Below are positions 18,201 to 27,400 of a stretch of 64,000 bases of DNA, one piece after another (positions within the stretch are counted from its first letter, which is position 1; each line of letters opens with the position of its first letter). Under the pieces are notes generated by a model, which saw nothing but the letters and a program-made list of their open reading frames with translations, had not been told where the DNA came from and ran no database searches. Source of the stretch: Lachnospiraceae bacterium (GTDB taxonomy: Bacteria > Bacillota > Clostridia > Lachnospirales > Lachnospiraceae); assembly GCA_022781925.1 (NCBI GenBank), contig JALESO010000082.1, forward strand, positions 24,768 to 88,767, given 5' to 3'. Both the position numbers and the translations under genes were made by a program.

Positions 18201-21200
18201 TGCTTTGCTGATGGTTACAAGGATATGATCAGAACCTTCCGGAACGGTTACATCCACGCTGCTTCTGTCCTCTGTCTTGCTGGAGGAAAGGCTTGCGCTG
18301 CCTGTGCCGAGTTCTGTCTTATTACCATCCGCATCCACAGAAGAAACTGTGATCTTGATACCTCTGGAACTGCTCCACCACTCGTGGAATCCGGTTGCTA
18401 CTGTGTAAGTACCAGGTGTCAGTTCAAAACCGTACTCGATCTTGCCGCCACTGGTTGCCCACCAACCGGTGTCGAAGAAGTCGCCGGATCCTTTGGATCC
18501 CATATCCTGGGAACTGCTTCCGCCGGATGCACCCGTTGTACTTGTGTAACCCCATGTTACGCCATTGTCATCACCGTATGCCTGATCGGATACCATGTTC
18601 TTCAGGTCGTTTGCTGCTGCTGCAAATTTTTCATAAATAGAAGATGTATTATCTCCGTTTGTGTAGCAGTCTGCGAAGTATACCAGAGATTTCGGGCAGC
18701 AGAATACCTGAATGGTAAAGTCTCTGTTCAGATCTTCCAGTGTACCTGTTACTGTTACATAGCCAAGTGCTGTTTCACCTGCGGACTCATCTACGGTCCA
18801 GGTTACTTTTGCATCTTTTACTACTTTTGTACCGATTGTTACATCAATGGTTTCCGGTAATGCTGCCTTGAGGTCAGCCATACTCTCTGCTGTCTCCGGA
18901 AGTGCTGTATCGATAGAGATCGCACCTTTATCATCCAGTTCATCCAGTGTCCAGTCTTTGTAGTTCTTGATCGCGATGGTATTGTTGGCACCGAATTCGA
19001 TTGGAAGCCATACATATCTGGAATCGCTCAGATCTTTTCCGTTATCCGGATTGTACCAACGGTCACCCATGTAGATGAATTTGCCGTTCTCGGCATCTAC
19101 CGGAATCACGCATGTACTCTGTGTCTCAAATGTATTATTGGAGGTATCTCCGATACACGGATTACCCATGTTGGTCCACGGTCCCAGCGGGCTGTCTGCG
19201 ACTGCATAACGTGCCTGGTTCGGAGCCCATCCGGTACAGCCGGATGTGATCAGGTAATATTTACCCTGATATTTGAACATTGCCGGAGCCTCTCTGGAAT
19301 CGGTACTACTGATGCAGAAGTCTTCTCCCAGAACCATCTCATCTGCGTCTTTTGCAAGACCTGTGTAAGTGTCATTCAGTTTTGCGATGTACATTACCGC
19401 ATTACCCTCGGAGGAGTACATTACATATGCGGTTCCGTCATCATCCTGGAACAGGTTCATGTCTCGTACATGTCCGCCCACGGAATCAAATCCATGACTG
19501 CCGTAATCACTTGCCAGCATGTAGCTGCCTACCAGTTTGTACGGTCCGTTGATGTTTTCTGAAATAGCGATACCTGCTTTTGCTTTTGCGTAGTTGGAAC
19601 CGCTGCCATCAGAATACGGGCTTGTTCCATCTGCATGGAACCAGATCACGTATTTGCCTGTTTTCTCATTATAAAGCATCTTCGGACGCTCCATAACGCA
19701 TCCCTCTGCCCAGAGATCTACATAGATGTCTTTCTTCTCGTCATCGCTGAGATCGCCGTACAGATCCTTGAAGTAGTCGTCTGTCTCAAACTGGTCATAA
19801 TTGTCCATTGTTCTTAAGACAACACCTTCGTCTTTCCAGTTGTACAGATCTTTGGAGGAGTACATATGTACACCCGGCATCGGTCTGTAACCGTTGGTTC
19901 TGTCTTCACCGATCCAGTAGTAGGTATCACCGATCTTCTGAATCTGTCCGCCATGAGCCTGAACCTTTGCACCGTTGTTGTCGTAGATTCTTGCTGCATT
20001 GGTACCTGTGATGGAATCATAGGTCTCAAAATGAGCTTCTACCAGGTTACTGTATGCTTTCTCAATGGCTTTCTTTGCTGCTGCAATTGCATCTGCGTCT
20101 TCAGAATTCTCATCGATGAGCTTCTGAGCGTCTGCGATTGCCTGATCAAATGCTTCTTTTGTTGTAGTGGTATAATCTTTACCTTCTACTTTTTCCAGAT
20201 ATTTCTGAACAGTTACTTTCAGAACTGCCAGTGCATCTGCATCGCTGCCCGGGATCGCTTTTACAATGATGTAGTTTACGATCGGATCATCACCGGATTT
20301 GGAACGGCTGGTAGCCTGAACGAATACATTCAGTTCACCGTCTGTTACGGTTACCTGATAAGTACCTTCAAAATCTTTGGCTGTCAGTCCGGATTCTACT
20401 TTTTCACCTTCCAGAAGGATATCTTCTGTCTTGGTTCCCCACTGATGCCATGGATTGTCGATACCTACAGTTACTTCATAATTGCCTTCCGGTACTTCAA
20501 AACGATAGTCAATACCGGATTTGCCTGCTTCGTAAGTAATAGCATCAGACTGATAACGGTAAGATCCTTTTAATGTAGTGTCGCCGCCTCTTGCAGTTGC
20601 AGAGTAAGTAGCATCTTCTACATAACCCCAGCTGTAACCTGTCTCAGAATCTTCTGCATAAGCCTGATCCAGACTGCCCTGGTATAATCCCATGTTGGAA
20701 TCTGCCGGAACGGATGTTACATCAGAGGTACCTGCGTTTGCCAGATACAGTACATAATTGTTTGCTGCGATCTCAGCATCACTGAATTTCTTTCCAGCGG
20801 ATGTTCCGCATACAGTGATCCAGTTTACGATTGCCTCGTTTCCTGTTACTTTCTTAACACTGATGGTTACTTCGGTCTCTTCATCCAGAGTGATTTCACC
20901 GGATGCAACACCTTTTGCACCTGTCAGATTCAGATCTGCCAGTTTCTGCTCTTCGCCATCTACGGTGTAGTATACCGCACTCTGTCTGGTTGCGTTCCAC
21001 TGTGCCCACAGTTCGTTGGAACCTACCATGATGGTATGTGTACCGGCCGGAAGTGTCACAGTGTACTGTACGTTTGACTGATACCATGCCGCAGCATAGG
21101 AATCAGATGCATTTTCGCTGTTGTAAGCGTTGTGGCTTCCCAGGTAACCCCAGGTATTGTCGTCTGTCTTCTTCTGATCGGCAACCGTATTTACCATAGA

Positions 21201-24200
21201 TTTGATACCTGCTGCCTGCAGATTCTTAAATGTCTGTGAATCGTTGTTGTTACAGTCGATCATATACTCGATGTATTTCGGAACCACCTGAACGGTTGCG
21301 GTTGCCTGTACATCACTGTATCCTTCTACGGTACCTGTCAGATTCAGGTAAGTATATGGATTTACGCCAAAGTCAACGTCCTCGGTGTTCCATGTAACGT
21401 TTGCTTCTTTGGTTGCTTCTCCGCCTTTCTCTGTCAGTGTCAGAGTCTTCGGAAGAGATAATGTTCCATCCGGATAAGCAAGACCGGATACCGGCTCTAC
21501 GGTGTAATCGGAAGCCGGTTTGTATACTTTCAACTCGGAAAGGTTGCAGTTTCCGTTTGCATCTACTGCATATTTGATGTAACGGTAGGAAGCTGGTTCT
21601 GCTCCTTCTTTGTAAGTATTGAACTCGCTGTAATATACCATGGTATCTTTATTTGCAGCCGGTGTAGACTCGATGGTATATAACTCTGTCCAGTTCTCAC
21701 CGTCATTGGATCCATAGATCACAGCATCCTCGCAGCGGCTCTCATAGCCTGTACGCGGTGCATAGCTTACAGCTGCGATCGGCATCTCTGTCTTGAGATC
21801 TAACGTAACATATCCGTTTGCAACACCATCAAAGAATGTGGAAAAATCGTTATCAACAACGTTTGTTCCAACGTTTGTCGTTCCGTTGTTCCATGCTGCA
21901 CTGGAGGTAACCTGATCTTTGTTTACGATGATCTGCTCAACGTCGATCGGCTCTACTTCCGGTACTTCTTTGATTCCATCTACACCTTCGATCGTGTAAG
22001 TTGTGATGGAGTTTGCTTTCATGGTAGCAGTAAAATACATATCATCTGTATTTACTGCGATATCGTCAGAATCTGTTACATCTGCCCAGTGCTCACCGTC
22101 TGCCAGTGTTCCGCTGGTACGGATGGCTGTGATCTTGCTGCCCATGGTCTCGAACTTGGACAGGTCGAATTTCCATGTCTTGTCGGAATCAGATGTATTG
22201 GATGCTACAACGACTACTTTTTTGCCTTCCTTGTCATAAGCTGCAAGTGTGGTACCTGTCTTGTTGGTGCCGATGATGGTATATCCAGGACGGATATATC
22301 TGGAAAGCTGTCCGTATGCATAATATTTCATACTTACAGTAATGGTCTCATCGTCATGGTTTGCTGCTGCAAGTCCCCAGTAGCCTTTGGATGTGGTGGA
22401 TCCCCATGCTTTTTCCAGAGCATCCATAGACAGGAAATCATTTGCGCTTCCCTTGTTTACCCAGGACTGACCATATTCGCTGCTGTCTGCATGCATATCA
22501 ATGGCATTCCACAGAATCCATGCGGAGCATTTCAGACCGTTTACTTCTGTCATCATTGCGCCTGCCAGACCAAGTGCTGCGCTCATCTCGCCTGCATTTG
22601 TACCTGCTGTATAAGATCCGTCAACTTCGGACATCCACAGATTTTTACCCTCAGACTGTGCCAGTGCACTCAGATCTGACAGGGAACTTCTGCTGTATGT
22701 ATGGGTATCAATTCTTCCCAGAACTGCTTTTGCTTCATCGCTGAGCTTGTTGTAGGAATCAATCTGTCCACCCTGTCCGCCATTATATCCGCTGTTTGTC
22801 TCGTCAGTACCGGAGATAATGATGTTGATGCCTTTGTTCTTTAACTCTTTGTTCAGTGCAACCAGGATCTTGGACTGAGACTCGCCCTGGCTGAAATGGC
22901 AGCCTTCCTGTTTGTTGCTGTTCGCACCCCAGTAGCTTGTTGCCGGCTCGTTCATCGGGTCTGTGCTCTGGAATGTGATCACACCTTCGTTGTTCCAGTG
23001 CTCAATGACATCTGCCATATAAGCTGCAAATGCATTGTAGGAATCCTCACGTAAGTTGTCTGTGCTGGAATTGGTATTTCCTGAAGAACAACCGCTGACT
23101 GTCATAAAGTATGGCGGGGAATTGGAAAATGCTTCCGCAATAAAATCCTCTCCGCTGGCTTTTGCAGCTGCTTTCAGAACGTTCATCTGATTCTTGTCTG
23201 CATCCCAGTCATAATTCCATGCATAACCACACTCTGCATCTGCACGGTCAAAGTTTTCTGTATACCATGAAAGATCATGTTTGCTCTCGTCAATCTTTGT
23301 TACGTCTACTGCGTATCCCGGAACTCCGCTGTCTGAACGGATAATATGTGCAGCATGTTTAAACGGATCACTCTCCGGAAGAACACCTTCCTCACCGAAT
23401 TTGATCACTGCCATTTTTACAAAATCAAGTGTCCAGTCTGCCTGACCTGCAATATTGAGGGTGTTTTCACCTTCCTTTAATGCAACATCAGAAAGTGTTA
23501 CACAGAACAGCATGCAGTGGCTGGAACCGTTGGTACCCTCAGCGATGATGCTGCTGTTAATGGTATCTGCATCTGCCACATAATCCGCCTGGCTGTCTGT
23601 TCCCGCATTCACACGGATTGCCACATCACGGCTGTTTGTACCCTCTAAGGTAAGCAGAAGTTTTACGGTATAATTTCCTGCTTCTTTTGCATTTACCTTA
23701 TACTGCAGATTGTCTCCACTGCCAGGAGTATCACCCAGTTTGTTGATCCATCCCAGTTTGGAGAACTCACCGACTGTGGTACCTTTTGTAATACCAAAAT
23801 CTGCGTCGGATGCAGAATAGGTCATGCTTGCCATTTTGCTGTAAGTCTCAACCTTTCCGCTGGTTCCCGCATAGGTATAAGTACCTTCTGTCAGATCATA
23901 AAAGCTTGCTTTTTCATTTGCCTTTACTTCCTCAGAAGTTGTGTCTCCGATATCGTCACCGCCACCTACGTTGTAGCGTCCGATATTCATGTTTAATCCG
24001 TCTTCACTGAAGAAAAGCTTTGCTGCTTCGTCTGTCAGTTTTTCACTGTAACCGATGCGGTTTGCCCACCAGCAAAGCGATGTGCCCCAGCCCTGAAACT
24101 CGCCAAGTCCGTCACTATTCGTGTCGTTAAATGTCGATGCCTCAGAAGGCTTCAGTCTTACTGTGGAATCCACTGCAACGGTCTGCGCTTCTTCTGCATG

Positions 24201-24284
24201 TACATTCAATGCACTGACCGGAACACTGGTCACAACCATTGCGGCTGCTGCAATAAGACTAATGAATTTCTTCATTTTCCTCAT
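15264..24284 (-). CDS. Giant secreted multidomain arabinogalactan-degrading enzyme: GH30 + GH43_24-like + beta-helix + YGWW repeats
   Basis: A 3006-aa protein with a signal peptide (about 1-31). Residues 45-770 form a GH30 domain like endo-beta-1,6-galactanases, starting GWGTSLCWWANRIG. The acid/base is probably E446 (MNEPA) and the nucleophile E553 (MSEVDG); a beta-sandwich of about 190 residues is inserted near 115-305. Then come an F5/8C-like domain (780-925), Ig-like and galactose-binding-like modules (930-1345), a helical FIVAR-like spacer (1350-1415), and a GH43 domain (1420-1770) of the exo-beta-1,3-galactanase type (VQAHGGQIQKIGDTYYWIGE). Next are another module (1860-2045), a FIVAR-like spacer, a right-handed beta-helix (2120-2690), a helical stalk and eight 22-aa YGWW repeats (2810-2990). 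The set suggests cleavage of the beta-1,6 side chains and beta-1,3 backbone of type II arabinogalactan at the cell surface. The ATG has GGAGG before it. Confidence 0.85.
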   Translation of the reverse strand: MRKMKKFISLIAAAAMVVTSVPVSALNVHAEEAQTVAVDSTVRLKPSEASTFNDTNSDGLGEFQGWGTSLCWWANRIGYSEKLTDEAAKLFFSEDGLNMNIGRYNVGGGDDIGDTTSEEVKANEKASFYDLTEGTYTYAGTSGKVETYSKMASMTYSASDADFGITKGTTVGEFSKLGWINKLGDTPGSGDNLQYKVNAKEAGNYTVKLLLTLEGTNSRDVAIRVNAGTDSQADYVADADTINSSIIAEGTNGSSHCMLFCVTLSDVALKEGENTLNIAGQADWTLDFVKMAVIKFGEEGVLPESDPFKHAAHIIRSDSGVPGYAVDVTKIDESKHDLSWYTENFDRADAECGYAWNYDWDADKNQMNVLKAAAKASGEDFIAEAFSNSPPYFMTVSGCSSGNTNSSTDNLREDSYNAFAAYMADVIEHWNNEGVITFQSTDPMNEPATSYWGANSNKQEGCHFSQGESQSKILVALNKELKNKGINIIISGTDETNSGYNGGQGGQIDSYNKLSDEAKAVLGRIDTHTYSRSSLSDLSALAQSEGKNLWMSEVDGSYTAGTNAGEMSAALGLAGAMMTEVNGLKCSAWILWNAIDMHADSSEYGQSWVNKGSANDFLSMDALEKAWGSTTSKGYWGLAAANHDDETITVSMKYYAYGQLSRYIRPGYTIIGTNKTGTTLAAYDKEGKKVVVVASNTSDSDKTWKFDLSKFETMGSKITAIRTSGTLADGEHWADVTDSDDIAVNTDDMYFTATMKANSITTYTIEGVDGIKEVPEVEPIDVEQIIVNKDQVTSSAAWNNGTTNVGTNVVDNDFSTFFDGVANGYVTLDLKTEMPIAAVSYAPRTGYESRCEDAVIYGSNDGENWTELYTIESTPAANKDTMVYYSEFNTYKEGAEPASYRYIKYAVDANGNCNLSELKVYKPASDYTVEPVSGLAYPDGTLSLPKTLTLTEKGGEATKEANVTWNTEDVDFGVNPYTYLNLTGTVEGYSDVQATATVQVVPKYIEYMIDCNNNDSQTFKNLQAAGIKSMVNTVADQKKTDDNTWGYLGSHNAYNSENASDSYAAAWYQSNVQYTVTLPAGTHTIMVGSNELWAQWNATRQSAVYYTVDGEEQKLADLNLTGAKGVASGEITLDEETEVTISVKKVTGNEAIVNWITVCGTSAGKKFSDAEIAANNYVLYLANAGTSDVTSVPADSNMGLYQGSLDQAYAEDSETGYSWGYVEDATYSATARGGDTTLKGSYRYQSDAITYEAGKSGIDYRFEVPEGNYEVTVGIDNPWHQWGTKTEDILLEGEKVESGLTAKDFEGTYQVTVTDGELNVFVQATSRSKSGDDPIVNYIIVKAIPGSDADALAVLKVTVQKYLEKVEGKDYTTTTKEAFDQAIADAQKLIDENSEDADAIAAAKKAIEKAYSNLVEAHFETYDSITGTNAARIYDNNGAKVQAHGGQIQKIGDTYYWIGEDRTNGYRPMPGVHMYSSKDLYNWKDEGVVLRTMDNYDQFETDDYFKDLYGDLSDDEKKDIYVDLWAEGCVMERPKMLYNEKTGKYVIWFHADGTSPYSDGSGSNYAKAKAGIAISENINGPYKLVGSYMLASDYGSHGFDSVGGHVRDMNLFQDDDGTAYVMYSSEGNAVMYIAKLNDTYTGLAKDADEMVLGEDFCISSTDSREAPAMFKYQGKYYLITSGCTGWAPNQARYAVADSPLGPWTNMGNPCIGDTSNNTFETQSTCVIPVDAENGKFIYMGDRWYNPDNGKDLSDSRYVWLPIEFGANNTIAIKNYKDWTLDELDDKGAISIDTALPETAESMADLKAALPETIDVTIGTKVVKDAKVTWTVDESAGETALGYVTVTGTLEDLNRDFTIQVFCCPKSLVYFADCYTNGDNTSSIYEKFAAAANDLKNMVSDQAYGDDNGVTWGYTSTTGASGGSSSQDMGSKGSGDFFDTGWWATSGGKIEYGFELTPGTYTVATGFHEWWSSSRGIKITVSSVDADGNKTELGTGSASLSSSKTEDRSSVDVTVPEGSDHILVTISKASGSDPVLSWISIISNDAQSGELDWTDFDATITKADQLNEADWTADSWSAFQAVVKEAKDFKANATSETRQRDIREMIAKVNAAEGELIFIHEPTGDVTYYVDAVNGDDENDGTTPETAWKTLTKASSIRQLKAGGSILLKAGCVWNGEQLFIDNAIGSAEAPIVIGSYGEGAKPVINGNGADWSASTKEDLAAVHIRNSQNIVIENLEITNWDISAGEIGSYKQSSKLLSGLVVENRDGGELVNVTIRNNKIHDVNGKMAGGASKGAGGLIVLVTGNGSNHTGTVESYYTGLAIEGNEVYNVCHEAIYMESVWASRKLVGGTSGDTGYQNAGNSKWIGSSNVTISNNYVHDVAGDGIVPINTTDAMVEYNLVDNSADSNWNYSANPNHAAIWSWDSNNVTFRYNEASNTSRHSVGSAVGNDSMAFDFDYGVQNCVYEYNYSHDNLGGFLMLCPGPGATVNNIARYNVSVNDGKYDGAPVIRMGTGKYGSLGVQIYNNTMYWENNGGYTMSLTPHSAWEGQAIKDVSVFNNIFYGPVKADSMSTKEGVTYSNNLVYSSDGSAEAVYEALSNDAHAVYADPQFADVTDYTAGSWTDGQTTLGTVEGFRIAKTSPAVDAGMAIPEAPAYTDDTLGGELVANEAQIPSVDYYGNALTDGTPDIGANETVKTDDAQKAIEANAEAAKAQIDALENLSQEQKDDFKAQIDAVVENAAKALDEAQTNAEIKAAQAAADSAMNVIKAAAAKADEDAKPQPEPKPADGLGMDKDGNWFYYKDGEVDTAYTGLAANEYGWWYVEAGQINFNVTGLVNDSTYGWWYVENSQINFNYTGLVQNAYGWWYVENGAINFNATGLAQNEYGWWYVEGGKINFNYTGLVANEYGWWYVENGQINFNYTGLVANENGWWYVEGGKINFNYTGLVANEYGWWRVEGGKINFNYTGLALNEYGWWYVEGGKINFNYNGYATYYGVTYRVEGGKVITA

Positions 24285-24378
24285 GATTCTCTCCTCCTCT
24301 TTTCCTCATGCTGTGATGCAGATGTCTTCCGGGATATTCAGACAAACATCACGTTATGGTGTAAGTATAAAATAAAAA

Positions 24379-24409
24379 ACAGCTAAGATATATCAAATAA
24401 CTTAGCTGT
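24379..24409. promoter_or_regulatory. 31-bp dyad element upstream of the 3006-aa glycosidase (copy 1)
   Basis: ACAGCTAAG (24379-24387) and CTTAGCTGT (24401-24409) form a 9-bp inverted repeat around a 13-bp AT-rich centre. It lies 94 bp before the glycosidase ATG and after the preceding gene, and 28 of 31 bases match the copy at 28638-28668. A T-run on its minus-strand side means it could also end transcription. The unpaired centre is conserved too, which favours a protein-binding site. Confidence 0.6.
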
Positions 24410-24458
24410 TTTTTATTTTTCTTAGATTGATTTTGTAAAATTCTGTCTATTTCTGATG

Positions 24459-27400
24459 TTAAATCATAACTTTTCCATTTACAACCGGGCACATAACGCC
24501 GAGGATCTTCACCAGTCCTGTGTAGCCAAAGTCAATCTTTCCTCCGGTCACATACCAGTATCCGTATTCATTGCGTGCCACACCGTTGTAGGTGAAATCT
24601 ATCTTACCGTTTGTCACTTTCCACCAGCCATATTCGTTGGCCTGCAGTCCGTTGTAATTAAAGTCGATCTTACCATTGATGACCATCCACCAGCCGTACT
24701 CATTCTGCACCAGTCCGGTGTAAGTGAAATCTACCTGTCCGTTTGTCACTTTCCACCAGCCATACTCGTTGGCTTCCAGTCCGTTGCAGTTAAAGTCTAC
24801 CACACCGCCGACGATCTTCCACCAGCCGTACGCATTCTGTGCAAGTCCGGTGTAGGAGAAGTCTACTTTACCATGATTGATATAGAACCAGCCGTATGCA
24901 TTCTGTGCCACAGTCGTAACACCATCTGCCACTTTGCCATCCAGATAATAATACCAGTTACCATCTGCTTCCGGGCTATTTGCAAGACCGTCTGCATGGG
25001 CCGGTTCCGGTGTAGGATCCGGATCTGGGATTGGGTCTGGATCTGGGTCCGGTTTCGGGTCTGGATCCGGCTTTGGATCCGGGTCTGGTGTCGGGTCCGG
25101 ATCCGGTGTTTTCTCGATCAGACCGTTCACTGCGTTTTCCAGTCCTGTCAGTGCCGCATTTACCTGCTCTGCGGTTGCGTCTGCATCTTCCAGTACCGCT
25201 TTTGCCTGTGCCAGCGCATCTGCATATGCCTGATAACTGTCCTCGGTATATACATCTGCATCTTTGCCCTGATTTGCATCATAGGATGCTTTCAATTCTT
25301 TGATGCTTACCAGTGCATCCAGTGCTTTCTGGATCGCTTCTTCTGCCGCATCTACGTCTTCCTGGGAAGTCGGCGCTGCGATCAGTGCCTCTGCTGCCTT
25401 CACTGCGGCTTCTACTGCGCCGTAGCTTCCACTTGTATAATCTGCCTTGTCAGCTTCGTATGCTTTTGCCGCATCGACTTTTGCCTGAAGGGCATCTGTA
25501 CTGATCTCCGGTGCCTTTGTCACATCGGAAATGCTGATCCAGCTCAGGATCGGATCGTCGCTGGCTGCTTTTTTCACAGTCAGGGTCACAACTGCTTCCT
25601 CTGTCAGCTCGATGGTTCCCTCTGCATAAGTCTCGCTGGATTTTACTGCGTCGAAATCACATAATTTAGTCTCAGTGCCCCCGTTTACGGAATAGTATAC
25701 ATCCATCTCACGGCCCATGCTCCACCAGCCGGTGCAGCCCAGCATGATCTGATGCTCGCCTGCCGGAAGTGTTACCTGGTATGTGATGTTCTTGCTGCCG
25801 CGGGCCCACCAGCCACCGGCATACGGGTTCGTCAAGCTTACCTGACTGTATCCCTTAATATCTCCGGAGTCACCCACAACACTTGTGTAACCCCAGCTGT
25901 TGTCCTCTGTCTTTGCCTGATCTGCTGCTTCTGTGTTCAGCAGTTTATCGCTGACCGCTTTTACATTTTCCCAGGTCTGGGAACCGATGTTGTTGCTGTC
26001 GATCATGTATTCCACATTTTCCGGGATCAGTTGTACCTGTGCGGTTGCCGCTACAATACTTCCCTCCACGGAACCGGTTACAGTCACATAGCTGTATGGA
26101 TTTCCATCAAAGGGAATTCCCTCAAGGTTCCATGTAACCGCTTTCTCTTCCCCGTTTACTGTCACGGTCTGTGGAAGCTGTGGTTCCTGTCCCATGATAG
26201 TGGTCGTTGTCACGGTCTCTGGTGAACTGTAAGCTGCCATGATCTTCTGATATTCCGCAGAAGTTACACGGATCGGTGTACCATGTCTTGCGCGGCTCGG
26301 CATCTTGTATGTGCCACTCTCCGGTTTTGTGAATACACCGCTCTCCAGATCGGTTGTTACCAGCGGGTAATATCCGCCGCCGCCAAAATCATCCACCAAC
26401 AGACACCATTTATCTGTTCCATCGGTATCATCCTGATTCAGCTTGAAGATGGTCGGTCCCTCTACATACTGATTGCTGTTCAGGGAATCAGACGTGATCT
26501 GTGTGAAATTGCCAAGTACGCTGTCGCTCTTCTCCAGGAAGATGGTCTTTGTCTTTGCTCCAAGGCTGTTTGTGCTGCCGCCTTCATTTTTTGTAAAACG
26601 ATAATATGTGCCATTATGTTCGATCATTGTCGTATCAATGCTGGACTGATCTTTCTCAATATACAGTTTCGGCTCTGTAAATGTATAGAAATCTCTGGTC
26701 TTTGCATAGTACAGACGCTGTTTTGTATCTACGCTCGGTGTTCTGGATGCCCAGTATACCACATACTCACCGGTCTTCTCATCATAAGTAGCTTCCGGTG
26801 CCCAGGTACAGCCTGCGCCGATGTCTGCGGATACTTCCACCATACGCTCATCGGACCAGTTTACGAGATCTGTGGATTCCCAGATCATCAGGCTCTGGCT
26901 TCCGTTGTTCTGCGCTGCATCCCATCCGTTTCCGCCGTTGATCTTCAGATCTGTCGCGATCAGATAGAATTTGTCGCCTTCCGGAGAACGGATGATAAAC
27001 GGATCACGCACACCTTTTTCACCCAGTGTGGAGGTAAGGATCGGATTGTTGTTGTTCAAGTCATCCCAGTTCATACCGTCCTGGCTGGATGCAAAATAAA
27101 TCTGCTCGCCGTCAGAATAACCTTCTCCTGCAAAATATGCAAAGAAGTAATCGGTGTAATCAGCATCTTCGATCTGTTTCGGTGCCGCCTTTACGGTAAA
27201 CGTAAAGTCTTTGGTCGTGCTGAGACCTTTCCATGTGATGGTAGCTGTCAGTGTAACGTCTGTATCTTTCTCCGGTCTGGTCACAACACCTGCCGGCATT
27301 GCGTCATAGCCTTCTACTTCATGGGCATTTACATCCACGATGTTACTCTGCTCTGTGGACCAGGTTACCTCTGCTTCCCCGACGGTCTCCGGTAACGTGA

